A stretch of 64,000 nucleotides of DNA from Oleisolibacter albus (GCF_003336875.1 NZ_QGNJ01000014.1:58869-122868), one strand, 5' to 3'. Positions 27,521 to 37,125 are shown, numbered from the stretch's first letter. Notes: generated by a model not told the origin, from the letters alone. Made by a program: numbers and translations.

Positions 27521-28171
27521 ATGCGTACCCATCCCGATCATCCCAACCTGTTCATCCTCGACCACCCGCTGATCCAGCATAAGCTGACCCATATGCGCGA
27601 CCGCTCGCGCTCGACCATGGGCTTCCGGCAGCTGCTGCGGGAAATCGCCCTGCTGATGGGCTATGAGATCACCCGCGACCTGCCGCTGACCACCGAGAAG
27701 ATCGAGACGCCGCTGGTGACCATGGATGCGCCGGTGATCGAGGGGCGCAAGCTGGCCATCGTGCCGATCCTGCGGGCCGGTCTGGTCATGGCCGAGGGGT
27801 TGCTGGAGCTGGTGCCGGCGGCGCGCGAGGGCCATATCGGCCTCTACCGCGACCACGAGACCAAGCAGCCCGTGGAATATCTGGTGAAGCTGCCGGATGC
27901 GGCCGGCCGGCTGTTCATCCTGGTCGATCCCATGCTGGCCACCGGCAATTCCGCCGTGCATGCCGTCGATGTGCTGAACCAGCACGGGGTGCGGGACGCG
28001 CAGATCCGCTTCATGGCCCTGGTCAGCGCGCCCGAGGGCGTGTCGGTCTTCCACAAGGCCCATCCCTCGGTGCCGGTGTTCACGGCCGCCCTGGACAGCC
28101 ATCTCAACGAGAACGCCTATATCGTGCCGGGCCTGGGCGATGCCGGCGACCGCCTGTTCGGCACCAAGTAG
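27521..28171 (+). CDS. upp: Uracil phosphoribosyltransferase
   Basis: Pyrimidine salvage enzyme making UMP from uracil and PRPP. 216 residues, normal length. Typical blocks are [21 protein letters not shown] near the N-terminus, [20 protein letters not shown], the PRPP loop [11 protein letters not shown] (about residues 133-143) and the uracil-binding C-terminus [18 protein letters not shown]. It stands alone, with flanking genes unrelated. Confidence 0.95.
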   Translation: MRTHPDHPNLFILDHPLIQHKLTHMRDRSRSTMGFRQLLREIALLMGYEITRDLPLTTEKIETPLVTMDAPVIEGRKLAIVPILRAGLVMAEGLLELVPAAREGHIGLYRDHETKQPVEYLVKLPDAAGRLFILVDPMLATGNSAVHAVDVLNQHGVRDAQIRFMALVSAPEGVSVFHKAHPSVPVFTAALDSHLNENAYIVPGLGDAGDRLFGTK

Positions 28172-28213
28172 CCCGGCCGCAGCGGAAGCGTGACCGCAAG
28201 GGGCGGCGGCCAT

Positions 28214-28239
28214 GACAGGGGCGGCCCCGCCGCCCTGTC
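28214..28239. terminator. GC hairpin between upp and the convergent 96-codon gene
   Basis: GACAGGGGCGGC and GCCGCCCTGTC pair with one bulged G around a CCC loop, 40 bp after upp. Confidence 0.4.
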
Positions 28240-28368
28240 CCCCGTGGCCTGTTTCCCGCCCAGGGGCGGTCAGGGTTCGGAAACCGGGCGGCGCCTGGAT
28301 CTGCGGCGGCACACGCGCCGTGTGCGCCGCTTCCGCTCCCGACGCGCCGAAGCCGCCGGGACCGGGTG

Positions 28369-28659
28369 TCAGGGCCGCTTCACCAGCTTGAAGAAGCGGC
28401 TTTTCTTGCCGTCGATGCTGTCCTGGTAGAGCAGGGCCAGTCTGCGCTCCTCGAAGGTCTTGAAGAAGCGGTCCCAGTCGATCCGCTCCAGCCCGTCCTC
28501 GGGGTCGCCGAAATCGATGCGCAGCAGGCCGCCATCATCGCCGCCGGGCGTGCCCTTGACGGCGGCGGGGTGGCCGTCGCGTTCCTCGGCCCATCTGCGG
28601 ATGGTGGCGTGATCGGTGGTGGTGAGGGCGTCGCTGCCGCGGGCATGCTGGGGAGCCAT
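28369..28659 (-). CDS. Small conserved hypothetical protein (96 aa)
   Basis: Charged cytoplasmic protein with TTDHATIRRWAEERDGHPAAVKGT and DWDRFFKTFEERRLALLYQD. The pattern (short HTH-like helix, Gly-rich loop, acidic IDFGDPED, then FF-x-x-F) matches a small conserved family, often misnamed as a glucan-branching enzyme, with no known function. AGGAGG lies 6-7 nt before the ATG at 28659, which decides the start over the open frame reaching 28740. A Fur-like box lies in the shared promoter region. Confidence 0.75.
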   Translation of the reverse strand: MAPQHARGSDALTTTDHATIRRWAEERDGHPAAVKGTPGGDDGGLLRIDFGDPEDGLERIDWDRFFKTFEERRLALLYQDSIDGKKSRFFKLVKRP

Positions 28660-28723
28660 GATGATCCTCCTGGATGGGTCTACCCCGGAAACCGCCGAAG
28701 CCGGTCTGCGTTCCCGCTTGCAA

Positions 28724-28742
28724 TTGCGAATGACTCTCAATA
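28724..28742. promoter_or_regulatory. Candidate Fur-type operator
   Basis: TTGCGAATGACTCTCAATA lies between two divergent genes. On the other strand it reads TGAGAGT-C-ATTCGCA, which keeps 11 of 14 positions of the 7-1-7 Fur core TGATAAT-N-ATTATCA. Iron control of one or both neighbours is inferred. Confidence 0.4.
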
Positions 28743-28791
28743 GGCTTGTCCCGCATCGCCCTTCGGGGCGTCAGGATGAAAGCGATCGGCC

Positions 28792-29340
28792 ATGCAGGCG
28801 CTTCCCCATCTCCCCAGCAACGACTCCATCGCCAGCGGCGCCATCGACTCGGTCCGGGGCTGGCGGCTGCCACGCCACGGGTATGAGCGGGTCTTCGGTC
28901 TGACGCGCAGCGAGCAGCTGCTGCTGTGGTCGGCCCGCCGCTGGCGCCATGGGCGCCACCGCTGGGATCAGGTCGAACAGGAATTCCGTCTGGCCCTGGG
29001 GCCGGACTGGGCCGACGGGCTGTTGGCCTGGGATCTGGCCCTGGACCTGCTGCATCTGTACCCCGCCAGCTCGCCGCAGATCCGCAATGGCTGCGCCACC
29101 GACCTCAGCGACGACGAGCAGGCCCTGCTGGCCCTGGTGGCGGCGCTGCAGGCCGGCAATCCCGTGGATGCGTCGCTGCTGCTGGCGCGGCTGGCGCCGC
29201 AGGCCCTGCGCACCGATCTGCGCGCCGCCCTGGAGCTGGTCGCCGAGGCCCTGCGCCGGCTGCCGCTGCCGGTGCGGGCGCCGGTCCCGCCAATGGATGG
29301 TGCCACCATCATTCCGCTGCGAGCCGCGGCGTCCCATTGA
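28792..29340 (+). CDS. Conserved hypothetical protein (182 aa)
   Basis: Helical soluble protein. It starts with a Ser/Asp-rich stretch and then has RVFGLTRSEQLLLWSARRWRHG, an amphipathic region that could bind nucleic acid or protein. The second half has DLSDDEQALLALVAALQAGNP and a long Leu/Ala helix. I do not recognise a named family. It is divergent from the 96-codon gene across a Fur-like box. Its 3' end overlaps that of the convergent reductase gene by 32 bp. Confidence 0.6.
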   Translation: MQALPHLPSNDSIASGAIDSVRGWRLPRHGYERVFGLTRSEQLLLWSARRWRHGRHRWDQVEQEFRLALGPDWADGLLAWDLALDLLHLYPASSPQIRNGCATDLSDDEQALLALVAALQAGNPVDASLLLARLAPQALRTDLRAALELVAEALRRLPLPVRAPVPPMDGATIIPLRAAASH

Positions 29341-29992
29341 CCAGGTCGGTCACCACCACATCGCCCAGCTGCCGCACCCGCTCGACCCGCAGCCGGTTGC
29401 CGGGTCCGTGCAGGTAGCGGCCGGGATGGGTCAGGCGGGGGGCGCCGGCCTGGCCGACGAAGAAGGGCGCCATGGCCAGCCGCAGCCGATGGAAGGCGCC
29501 GGCAGCCAGGAACTGGGTCAGGATGCCGGTGCCCCCCTCCACCAACAGCCGGCGGATGCCGCACCCGGCCAGCGTGGCCAGGATGGCGGCCGGGACCGGA
29601 TCATCCAGCACCACCACCTCCGCCACCTCGCCCAACCGGTCGCGCAGCGTGGCGGCCCGCGGCGCCGGGCAGAGCACCAGCCGGCGGCCGCCGCAGCGGA
29701 AGAAGCCCGCTGCCGGGTCGAGCCGGCCACTGCGGGTGAGGGTGACCTTGGCCGGATGTTCAGGCCGCCCTTCCTCCAGGCGCCGGGCCACCAGGGCCGC
29801 ATCGCGCACGGTCAGGCGCGGATCGTCGCGCCGCACCGTGCCCGCGCCGACCAGGATGGCATCGCAGGCGGCGCGGGCCGCGTGCATGTCCCGGCTGTCC
29901 TCGGGGCTGGACAGCAGCAGCCGGTCGGCACCGGCCGAGTCAATATGGCCGTCCAGGGACATGCAGACCGACAGCTGCACCAGATCCATCAT
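29309..29992 (-). CDS. RibD C-terminal-domain (DHFR-fold) reductase
   Basis: 227-residue NADPH-dependent reductase of the RibD-C family. It starts LVQLSVCMSLDGHID, the first strand of the DHFR fold, and has ARAACDAILVGAGTVRRDDPRLT, the NADPH and substrate loop seen in riboflavin pathway reductases. GIRRLLVEGGTGILTQFLAAG is the conserved second nucleotide-binding region. Standalone members are often annotated as pyrimidine reductases, but the substrate is not certain without a deaminase domain. The ATG at 29992 fits the family start; the open frame extends to 30388 without coding character. Confidence 0.82.
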   Translation of the reverse strand: MMDLVQLSVCMSLDGHIDSAGADRLLLSSPEDSRDMHAARAACDAILVGAGTVRRDDPRLTVRDAALVARRLEEGRPEHPAKVTLTRSGRLDPAAGFFRCGGRRLVLCPAPRAATLRDRLGEVAEVVVLDDPVPAAILATLAGCGIRRLLVEGGTGILTQFLAAGAFHRLRLAMAPFFVGQAGAPRLTHPGRYLHGPGNRLRVERVRQLGDVVVTDLVNGTPRLAAE

Positions 29993-30251
29993 CGTCCGCG
30001 CCCCCCGTTCCCGCTGTCCCGGCCGCTCATCGGTACCGGAGAGAAGCGTGGGGTGGCGCGTGGCCTCCGTCCAGCCCCAGACGTGCAGCCTGCCATGCTT
30101 GCGTCGGAAACCTGGGATCGGTTCGGTTTCGTAACAAAAAGGAATAGTCCTTAGACATCGCAGGAAGGTCCCTTGCCTTAGCCGGTCCGCTGCCGTTCTA
30201 ACGGCTGGATGCCCGGCGCGATCAGGCGCCGGCGGCGGAAAGGACGGGATC

Positions 30252-30914
30252 ATGCGAAAGAGTTTCCTTGCCCTGGCGGCAACCCTGGCCCTGGTTCCGG
30301 CCCTGTCGGCGGGGGCTGCCCGGGCGGCCAGCATCGGGGCCAGCGCCTCCACCAATGGGCTGGGGCTGGACGCCGGCGTGACGATCACGCCGTTGCTCGG
30401 GCTGCGCCTGGACGGCGCCGCCTTCAGCCTGTCCCACAGCTTCGATGTGGACGAGATCGATTATGACGGCGACGTCACGCTGCGCTCGGTCGGCGCCGTG
30501 CTGGACCTGTACCCGTTCCCGCTGTCCGGCTTCCGCCTGTCGGCGGGGGCGCGGCTGAACTGGAACACGGTGGATGTGACCGCCACCCCCACCGGGCCGG
30601 AGCGCATCGGCGGGCGCACCTACAGCCCGGCCGAGATCGGCCGGCTGGACGGCGATATCGAGTTCGACACGCTCGCCCCCTATGCCGGGATCGGCTGGAC
30701 CGGCGGCTTCTTCGGCACGGGGCTGGAGTTCATCGCCGATCTGGGCGTGCTGTTCCAGGGAGCGCCCAAGGTCGATCTGCGCGGCACCGGCGGCGCCGCC
30801 GCCAACCCTGACTTCGCCGCCGATGTGGAACGCGAGCGCCAGGAGCTGGAGGACGAGATGGAGGACTTCAAGTACTACCCGGTGGTCAAGGTCGGGCTGA
30901 TGTACCGGTTCTGA
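30252..30914 (+). CDS. Outer-membrane beta-barrel protein, function unknown
   Basis: 220-residue exported protein with a clear signal peptide (residues 1-25, ending ARAA). The body alternates as expected for a small barrel (LGLDAGVTITPLLGLRLDGAA, SVGAVLDLYPFPLSGFRLSAGA). It ends in YYPVVKVGLMYRF, with the C-terminal Phe that Bam recognises. An acidic insertion (ERERQELEDEMEDF) sits just before the last strand. No known enzyme motif is visible. The gene stands alone. Confidence 0.75.
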   Translation: MRKSFLALAATLALVPALSAGAARAASIGASASTNGLGLDAGVTITPLLGLRLDGAAFSLSHSFDVDEIDYDGDVTLRSVGAVLDLYPFPLSGFRLSAGARLNWNTVDVTATPTGPERIGGRTYSPAEIGRLDGDIEFDTLAPYAGIGWTGGFFGTGLEFIADLGVLFQGAPKVDLRGTGGAAANPDFAADVERERQELEDEMEDFKYYPVVKVGLMYRF

Positions 30915-30988
30915 GGCGACTTTTGCGCCCCCGCAGGATCAGAGGGACAAGGGGAGCGCCGGGTTCCGGGGGACGCCGATGCCCGTCC

Positions 30989-32932
30989 CTAGATCCGCCG
31001 GGCGGCGGTGCTAGCGCTAAACCCGCTGCTGAAACCGCCACTGAACCCGCTGCCGGGAGCGCCGGTGCGGCCGTTGCCGGCCAGTGACGGCGCGCGTGGG
31101 CGGTCGTCCTCGTCGAACAGCTCGGCCAGCTTCTCCATCATGGTGCCGCCCAGCTGCTCGGCGTCGATGATGGTGACGGCGCGGCGGTAATAGCGGGTGA
31201 CATCGTGGCCGATGCCGATGGCCACCAGCTCCACTGGGCTGCGTGTCTCGATATACTCGATGACCTGCCGCAGGTGCCGTTCCAGATAGTTGCCGCTGTT
31301 GACCGACAGCGTGCTGTCATCCACCGGCGCCCCGTCGCTGATGACCATGAGGATGCGGCGCTGTTCCGGCCGGCCGATCAGGCGCTGATGGGCCCAGAGC
31401 AGGGCCTCGCCGTCGATGTTCTCCTTCAGCACGCCCTCGCGCAGCATCAGGCCCAGATTCTTGCGGGCGCGGCGCATGGGGGCGTCGGCGGATTTGTAGA
31501 CGATGTGGCGCAGATCGTTGAGGCGGCCGGGATTCAGCGGCTTGCCCGCCTGGATCCAGCGCTCGCGGCTCTGCCCGCCCTTCCAGGCCCGGGTGGTGAA
31601 GCCCAGGATCTCGACCTTGACCCCGCAGCGCTCCAGCGTGCGCGACAGGATGTCGGCGCTCATGGCGGCGATGGTGATGGGCCGGCCGCGCATGGAGCCG
31701 GAATTGTCCAGCAGCAGCGTCACCACGGTGTCGCGGAAATCGGTTTCGTTCTCGCGCTTGAAGGACAGCGGCGTCATCGGATTGATGACCACGCGCGCCA
31801 GCCGGGCGGCGTCCAGCATGCCCTCTTCCAGGTCGAATTCCCAGGAGCGCGTCTGTTTGGCCATCAGGCGCCGTTGCAGCCGGTTGGCCAGCTTGGCGAT
31901 GACGCCGTGCAGATGCTGAAGCTGCTGGTCCAGCAACAGGCGCAGGCGCGCCAGCTCGTCCGGGTCGCACAGGTCGGCGGCGTCCACCACCTCGTCGAAG
32001 GCGGTGGTGAAGGGCTTGTAGCCGCTGCTGTCCGGCTCGTTGCGGTAGCGGTCGCTGCGCCGGGGCGTGCCGGGCTCGCCCGGTTCCTCGCTGCCCTCGC
32101 CCTCGGCCGCCTCGCCGTCCCGCTCCTCGCCCTCGCCCTCGGCGGCTTCCTGCTGCTGTTGCTGGCGCTGCTCGGTGCTGCTGGTCTGCTGGCGGCCGTC
32201 GCTGGGCTGTTCGCCGGCGTCGCTCTGCTGCTCGCGGCTGTCCTGCTGCTCCGGGCTGTCGGCCTGGTCCTGGTTGTCGTCGCGCTCCTCGCTCTCGGCG
32301 TCGGTGCCCACCTCCATGTCGAGATCGGAGAGCAGGCGGCGCACCGTGCGGGCATAGGCGTCCTGGTTCTGCATGACCCGGGTCAGGTCACCCAGCTTGC
32401 CCACCAGCTTCTCCTCCACCCAGTCGCGCCAGAGATCGACGGCCGGGGCGGCGGAGGGGGGCGGGGCGCTGCCGGTCATGGCCTCGCGCGCCAGCAGGCG
32501 CAGGGCGTCGGCCAGCGGCACCTGCGCCCGGTCGGTGATGCGGTCGAAACCCTGGCGGCGGTACTTCTCCTCCAGCGACGCGCCCAGATTGGCGGCGACG
32601 CCGGCCATCTGGGTGGCGCCGATGGCCTCCACCCGCGCCTGCTCCAGCGCCTCGTAGGCCTGGCGCGCCTGCTCGGCCAGGGGCATGCGGTTGGCATGCA
32701 CGACCGGATCGTGGTGGCGCAGCCGCAGGGCGGCGGCGTCCGCCGCGCCGCGCACCGTGGCCACATCCTTGGCGTTGAGGTCGCGCGGCGGCAGCGGCAC
32801 CCGCACCCGCGCGCCGGAGACGCCCGGCGGCTCGGCGGAGAAGCCGATGGACAGGTCCGACTTCTCGGCGATGGCCCGCACCGTGGCCGAGGTGGCGCGC
32901 TTGAAAGCCTCGAGGGGGGATTCCTGGGTCAT
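30989..32932 (-). CDS. cobT: Aerobic cobaltochelatase subunit CobT
   Basis: Subunit of the ATP-dependent CobNST complex that inserts cobalt into hydrogenobyrinate diamide. 647 residues. The N-terminal half (PPLSFGFSAEP-like start, residues 1-220) is CobT-specific. A very acidic Gln/Glu/Ser linker follows (about 220-310). The C-terminal von Willebrand A domain has the MIDAS motif DNSGSM and [14 protein letters not shown]. cobS lies upstream on the same strand, separated by a 590-bp gap containing a decayed GxxExxY gene. CobN is not in the window. Confidence 0.95.
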   Translation of the reverse strand: MTQESPLEAFKRATSATVRAIAEKSDLSIGFSAEPPGVSGARVRVPLPPRDLNAKDVATVRGAADAAALRLRHHDPVVHANRMPLAEQARQAYEALEQARVEAIGATQMAGVAANLGASLEEKYRRQGFDRITDRAQVPLADALRLLAREAMTGSAPPPSAAPAVDLWRDWVEEKLVGKLGDLTRVMQNQDAYARTVRRLLSDLDMEVGTDAESEERDDNQDQADSPEQQDSREQQSDAGEQPSDGRQQTSSTEQRQQQQQEAAEGEGEERDGEAAEGEGSEEPGEPGTPRRSDRYRNEPDSSGYKPFTTAFDEVVDAADLCDPDELARLRLLLDQQLQHLHGVIAKLANRLQRRLMAKQTRSWEFDLEEGMLDAARLARVVINPMTPLSFKRENETDFRDTVVTLLLDNSGSMRGRPITIAAMSADILSRTLERCGVKVEILGFTTRAWKGGQSRERWIQAGKPLNPGRLNDLRHIVYKSADAPMRRARKNLGLMLREGVLKENIDGEALLWAHQRLIGRPEQRRILMVISDGAPVDDSTLSVNSGNYLERHLRQVIEYIETRSPVELVAIGIGHDVTRYYRRAVTIIDAEQLGGTMMEKLAELFDEDDRPRAPSLAGNGRTGAPGSGFSGGFSSGFSASTAARRI

Positions 32933-32982
32933 GCTGGGCGGAACTCCTGTCCCCGGAAAGGGATCACATCAGAACACGGAAG

Positions 32983-33402
32983 ACACGGACATCGACCACG
33001 GACGGACACGCATCACAGAAGCACACGTCTGACGGCGACACGCACAAGACCGGAATTGAACAGCAGGCCGACACGCAATCCGCTGGCGCGCAGATAAGTG
33101 AGGGTCTGCGCACATGCGCTTCCGAAAAGCCGCGGGCTGCCTTGGTCTCGACGATCACCGTCTGCTCGACGACGAGATCGGCTTTGTGACTTCCAGCCAC
33201 CATCCCCATGGCGCGCACGGGGAATGCCAGCGCCTGGTCGACGGCGAGGCCCCTGCTCCGGATCGCCACAGCCACTGCGCGCGGATAGACCGCTTCGACG
33301 AAGCCCACGCCCAGGGGCCGGCAAACCGCGCAGGCTGCGCCGATGACCGCCCCTGTGATGGCATCCTCCCTTGCCCAACGGGGCAAGGGAGGATGTCCGT
33401 GT
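32983..33402. mobile_element. Putative GxxExxY cassette bounded by 11-bp inverted repeats
   Basis: ACACGGACATC at 32983-32993 and GATGTCCGTGT at 33392-33402 are perfect inverted repeats enclosing a broken GxxExxY reading frame. The right end also holds a perfect 15-bp hairpin (33362-33376 with 33381-33395, loop AACG). The unit splits cobS from cobT, which usually sit close together. Treating it as a mobile or formerly mobile cassette is inference; no transposase and no clear target duplication were seen. Confidence 0.5.
33013..33386 (-). pseudogene. GxxExxY-family protein, frameshifted
   Basis: The first two thirds read as a GxxExxY protein, a PD-(D/E)XK-like family. TGAVIGAACAVCRPLGVGFVEAVY contains the namesake GFVEAVY, and KADLVVEQTVIVETKAA carries the E-x-K core. 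After the codons for SEAH at about 33114 the family continuation is lost in this frame. It resumes in another frame as AQTLTYLRASGLRVGLLF, ending at 33013. Adding one base at 33112-33113 would restore the gene, so a single-base deletion or a sequencing error explains it. The likely start is the TTG at 33386, inside the hairpin. Confidence 0.75.
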
Positions 33403-33523
33403 TTGTCCGCTGTTCCTGTCCGCGTCGTCGGTGACCATCGATCCTGTCAGCCCGCGGTGTCATGTGGTGGGGTCGTGCGTGTCCGTGCGTGCCGCGGTCT
33501 TGTCGGAAGCCGGGCCTGCCCCC

Positions 33524-34528
33524 TTAGCCCATCGACATGGGCCCGCCGGTCTGGGGAAGGTCCTTGCCGAAGCAGCGCTGGAAGTACTCGGCCACGGTGG
33601 GGCGTTCGACCTCGTCGCACTTGTTGAAGAAGCTGAGCTTGAAGGCGAAGGCGAGGTCGCCGCCGAAGATCTCGGCATTCTGGGCCCAGGTGATGACGGT
33701 GCGCGGGCTCATCACCGTGCTGATGTCACCGGCGATGAAGCCGGAGCGGGTGAGGTCGGCCAGCCGCACCATGCTGGCGACCAGCCCGCGCTTCTCCTCG
33801 GTGTCGTAGCTCGGCACCTTGGCCAGGATGATGCGGGTCTCCTGGTCGTGGGGCAGATAGTTCAGGGTGGAGACGATGTTCCACCGGTCCATCTGGCCCT
33901 GGTTGATCTGCTGGGTGCCGTGATAGAGGCCGGTGGTGTCGCCCAGGCCGATGGTGTTGGCGGTGGCGAACAGGCGGAAGGCCGGATGCGGGCGGATGAC
34001 CTTGTTCTGGTCCAGCAGGGTCAGCTTGCCCTCCACCTCCAGCACGCGCTGGATCACGAACATCACGTCCGGGCGGCCGGCGTCATATTCGTCGAAGACG
34101 ATGGCGCAGGCATGCTGCAACGCCCAGGGCAGGATACCCTCGCGGTATTCCGTCACCTGCTTGCCGTCGCGCAGGACGATGGCGTCCTTGCCGATGAGGT
34201 CGATGCGGCTGATGTGGCTGTCCAGGTTGACGCGGATGCAGGGCCAGTTCAGCCGGGCCGCCACCTGCTCGATATGGGTCGACTTGCCGGTGCCGTGATA
34301 GCCCTGGATCATGACGCGGCGGTTGTAGGCGAAGCCGGCCAGGATGGCCATGGTCGTCTCGGGATCGAAACGATAGGCCCGGTCCACCTCCGGCACATGC
34401 TCCGACGGGGCGGAGAAGGCCGGCACCTTCATGTCGGTGTCGATGCCGAAGACATCGCGCGCCGAGACCGTGATGTCGGGCAATTCGTGGTGGGGGGCCG
34501 TGCTGCTGGTCGCCATATCCGCTGCCAT
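33524..34528 (-). CDS. cobS: Aerobic cobaltochelatase subunit CobS (AAA+ ATPase)
   Basis: ATPase subunit that works with CobT to drive cobalt insertion by CobN. 334 residues, normal length. The AAA+ core has Walker [10 protein letters not shown], Walker B IVFDEYDA and the sensor region [14 protein letters not shown]. The N-terminus has the CobS block [15 protein letters not shown]. The order from upstream is DnaJ-domain gene, cobS, decayed cassette, cobT. Confidence 0.96.
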   Translation of the reverse strand: MAADMATSSTAPHHELPDITVSARDVFGIDTDMKVPAFSAPSEHVPEVDRAYRFDPETTMAILAGFAYNRRVMIQGYHGTGKSTHIEQVAARLNWPCIRVNLDSHISRIDLIGKDAIVLRDGKQVTEYREGILPWALQHACAIVFDEYDAGRPDVMFVIQRVLEVEGKLTLLDQNKVIRPHPAFRLFATANTIGLGDTTGLYHGTQQINQGQMDRWNIVSTLNYLPHDQETRIILAKVPSYDTEEKRGLVASMVRLADLTRSGFIAGDISTVMSPRTVITWAQNAEIFGGDLAFAFKLSFFNKCDEVERPTVAEYFQRCFGKDLPQTGGPMSMG

Positions 34529-34573
34529 CTATCCGTCTGCCTGCTGTCGTTCACGTCCGGGTGCCGCCGGTGC

Positions 34574-35152
34574 TTATCCCGGTCCGAAGCTGCCCTTCAG
34601 GGTGTTATAGGCCTGGTTGATCCGCTTCAACCGTTCTTCGGCCTCTTTGCTACCACCGTTCGCGTCCGGGTGGTGTTTTTTCGCCAATTGGCGGTAACGG
34701 GTCTTGACCGTGGCGAAGTCGCTGCCGGCGGGCAGGTCCAGCACGGCCAGCGCCTCCTCCTCCGGTGTGCGCGGCCGGGCGCGGGGGGGCTCCTGCGGGC
34801 GCTCCTCCCCCCAGTCGGCGCCGAAGGCGAAGCCGCCGGTGAACAGCTTGTCGCGCATGACCCGTTCGCGGGTGCGCCAGTTGCCCATGGGCCAGGTGGG
34901 GCGCTGCCAGGTGGTGTCGTGGCGGACGGCCCGCTCGATCTCGTCCTGGCTCATGCCGGCATAGAAGTCCCAGGACCGGTTGTATTCCCGCACATGCTCC
35001 AGGCAGAACCACCAATATTCATTGAGGGACTGCCGGCCCTTGGGCGCCCGGTATTCCCCGGATTCCGCGCAGCCCGGATGATCGCAGGCGCGCAGCGCGC
35101 CGCGCGGCTTTTCACGGAAGTCGAAGGAGAGATCGGGCTTGTTCCTGTGCAT
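34574..35152 (-). CDS. DnaJ-domain protein
   Basis: 192-residue cytosolic protein with a J domain at its C-terminus: AVLDLPAGSDFATVKTRYRQ, then LAKKHHPDANGG with the HPD tripeptide that activates Hsp70. The N-terminal part has RACDHPGCAESGEYRAPK, a possible small metal-binding or recognition motif, and WWFCLEHVREYN. Such proteins are often encoded beside cobS in alphaproteobacteria. The ATG at 35152 is used; the open frame to 35404 overlaps the EamA gene and has no coding character. Confidence 0.88.
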   Translation of the reverse strand: MHRNKPDLSFDFREKPRGALRACDHPGCAESGEYRAPKGRQSLNEYWWFCLEHVREYNRSWDFYAGMSQDEIERAVRHDTTWQRPTWPMGNWRTRERVMRDKLFTGGFAFGADWGEERPQEPPRARPRTPEEEALAVLDLPAGSDFATVKTRYRQLAKKHHPDANGGSKEAEERLKRINQAYNTLKGSFGPG

Positions 35153-35211
35153 CGTCGGAGTATGGGGGGGCGCCGGGCCGGAGGCAAGGCGGCGGGAGAT
35201 GAAGGTTCGGT

Positions 35212-36174
35212 TCAGCGACGGCGGTCGGCCAGTGCCACCAGCACCAGACCGCCGGCGATCAGGCCGAGGCCCGACAGGTTCGACAGGGTCAGCGCCTCGC
35301 CCAGCCACCAGCTGCTGACCAGCAGGCCGACCATGGGGGAGGCCAGGGTCGACAGCGACATGGTGATGGCCGGCAGCGCCCGGTTGACGCTGACCACCGC
35401 CCAAAAGCAGAAGGCCGTGGCGATGGGGCCGTTGTAGAGCAGGCAGCCCAGCAGCGATCCGGTCCAGTGGACCTCCCGCACATCCTCCAGCAGCAGCGCC
35501 GCCGGCAGCAGCACCGCCACGGCCACCAGCATCTGCCAGGGCGCCAGCGACAGCGGCGTGCCCTCCCAGCGGTGGCCGCGCACCTGGACCATGTTGATGG
35601 CCCAGGCCAGCGCCGCCAGCAGCAGCAGGCCGTTGCCCAGCAGCACCTGCGGATCGGTCCAGTCGAAGGCCGCCGGGTTGAACAGCACGGCCACGCCGGC
35701 CAGCCCCAGGACCAGACCGCCGGCCTTCAGCCGCGTCAGCCGCTCGCCCAGGACCACCACGGCCATGGGCACGACCCAGAGCGGCGTGGTGTAGGACAGG
35801 ATGGCCGAGCGGCCGGCGGGCACATGCTGCAGGGCGATGCTGATGCAGAGCAGGAAGGTGGCCATCTGCAGCAGTCCGACCCAGATGACGATGGGCCGGT
35901 CATGGCGCGAGGGCAGGCGCAACTGGCCCGCGGCGGCGGCCACGATGAACATGGTGACCATGCCCAGGATCATGCGGCTGGCGGCAAAGGACACGGGCGG
36001 CATGTCCCGCAGCGCCGTCTTCATGACCGGCCAGTTGCCGCCCCAGAGCAGCACCACCAGTCCCAGCAGGATCACGGCGGCGGCGCGGCCCAAGGGGGCC
36101 GACGCTGGCGGGATGGCCGCCGTCGTCTCCGCTGTGCGGGCGGCGGCGGGCGAAACGGGGCTGGCATCGGGCAT
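35212..36174 (-). CDS. EamA/DMT-family metabolite transporter
   Basis: 320-residue inner-membrane protein with ten predicted helices in two EamA repeats. The first starts ILLGLVVLLWGGNWPVMKTAL and includes ALQHVPAGRSAILSYTTPLWV. The second includes LAALAWAINMVQVRGHRWEG and VNRALPAITMSLSTLASPMVGLL. Family members export amino acids, nucleosides or other small metabolites; the substrate is unknown. The first 30 residues are Ala/Pro-rich, so translation may begin slightly later. It is divergent from bolA. Confidence 0.85.
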   Translation of the reverse strand: MPDASPVSPAAARTAETTAAIPPASAPLGRAAAVILLGLVVLLWGGNWPVMKTALRDMPPVSFAASRMILGMVTMFIVAAAAGQLRLPSRHDRPIVIWVGLLQMATFLLCISIALQHVPAGRSAILSYTTPLWVVPMAVVVLGERLTRLKAGGLVLGLAGVAVLFNPAAFDWTDPQVLLGNGLLLLAALAWAINMVQVRGHRWEGTPLSLAPWQMLVAVAVLLPAALLLEDVREVHWTGSLLGCLLYNGPIATAFCFWAVVSVNRALPAITMSLSTLASPMVGLLVSSWWLGEALTLSNLSGLGLIAGGLVLVALADRRR

Positions 36175-36277
36175 GGACTGTCTCTACTTGTGGAGCTGGC
36201 AGTTAAGCGCCGGATGGCCGCAAGGCGGGACGCTTCATCTGCAGGTCTGTCCCCCTCCCGCGACAAGGGAACCGCCG

Positions 36278-36568
36278 ATGTCCTATGCCGCCCGTATCGA
36301 AACGAAACTGACCGAGGCCCTGGCCCCCACCCGCCTGCGCGTCAAGGACGTCTCCCACCGCCATGCCGGCCATGCCGGCGCCCATGCCGCGGGCGAGACG
36401 CATTTCATCGTCGAGGTTGTCTCCGCGGCCTTCGCGGGAAAGACGCCGGTGGCCCGGCAGCGGCTGGTCTATGACCTTCTGCGATCGGAGCTGGCGGAGC
36501 GGGTTCATGCATTGCAGCTGCGCACGCTGACCCCGGCCGAGGACACGGCGCGGGAATCCGCGCACTGA
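36278..36568 (+). CDS. BolA-family protein
   Basis: 96-residue BolA-fold protein. SYAARIETKLTEALAPTRLRVKDVSHRHAGH is the usual first half, with His residues that can ligate Fe-S clusters with monothiol glutaredoxins. ETHFIVEVVSAAFAGKTPVARQRLVYDLLRSEL is the conserved second half. Family roles include Fe-S trafficking and iron regulation. AAGGGA lies 7 nt before the ATG at 36278. Confidence 0.92.
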   Translation: MSYAARIETKLTEALAPTRLRVKDVSHRHAGHAGAHAAGETHFIVEVVSAAFAGKTPVARQRLVYDLLRSELAERVHALQLRTLTPAEDTARESAH

Positions 36569-36636
36569 CAGGGGATTCGGGGGGCGGCCGGGAGAGGGCG
36601 GTTGCGCGGAAAACGATTGAAAGAGTCATATAACTA

Positions 36637-36652
36637 GCATATCGATATATGC
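36637..36652. promoter_or_regulatory. AT-rich palindrome upstream of the ribbon-helix-helix gene
   Basis: GCATATCGATATATGC stands out in a GC-rich region 66 bp before the ATG of the ribbon-helix-helix gene. It could hold the promoter and an autoregulatory operator; this is inferred from position. Confidence 0.35.
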
Positions 36653-36717
36653 CGGGCCGGCCGGGTTTGGCCGGATGACCGATAATCGTGACACCGTGCA
36701 GGGAAGGAAGCCGCCTC

Positions 36718-37125
36718 ATGCCGCCCCGTTCCAAACGCTTTTCCACCGAGGCCGCCCCCGGCGACAGCAGCCTGTCCATCCGCAATGTCACCGTGCTCGA
36801 CCAGCGCACCAGCGTGCGGATGGAAGAGGAGATGTGGCAGGCGCTGCTGGATATCTGTGCCCGCGAGGGGCGCTCCGTCCACGAGGTCTGTTCGGAGATC
36901 GCCCGGCACAAGCCCGGTCCCGCCTCGCTGACGGCGGCGATCCGCGTGTTCCTGCTGGCCTACTACCGCACGGCGGCCACGCCCGAGGGACACCGGCAGG
37001 CCGGGCACGGGGCGGGAGCCGATGTGGTGGCCGCCGTGTTCGCATCCGGCGGCGAGGACGGGGCCTATGCGTCCCGGCCGCTGGGGCGGCCGGTGGGGCC
37101 GGCCTCGTCACGCGGACCCGTGTAG
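36718..37125 (+). CDS. Ribbon-helix-helix domain protein
   Basis: 135-residue putative DNA-binding protein. The core TSVRMEEEMWQALLDICAREGRSVHEVCSEIARHKPG, then SLTAAIRVFLLAYYR, fits the RHH_4 family, common in alphaproteobacteria as a small regulator. The C-terminal 45 residues are Gly/Ala-rich and probably disordered. AGGAAG precedes the ATG at 36718. Its 3' end overlaps the convergent DUF2889 gene by 61 bp, so the true C-terminus may be functionally unimportant. Confidence 0.8.
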   Translation: MPPRSKRFSTEAAPGDSSLSIRNVTVLDQRTSVRMEEEMWQALLDICAREGRSVHEVCSEIARHKPGPASLTAAIRVFLLAYYRTAATPEGHRQAGHGAGADVVAAVFASGGEDGAYASRPLGRPVGPASSRGPV

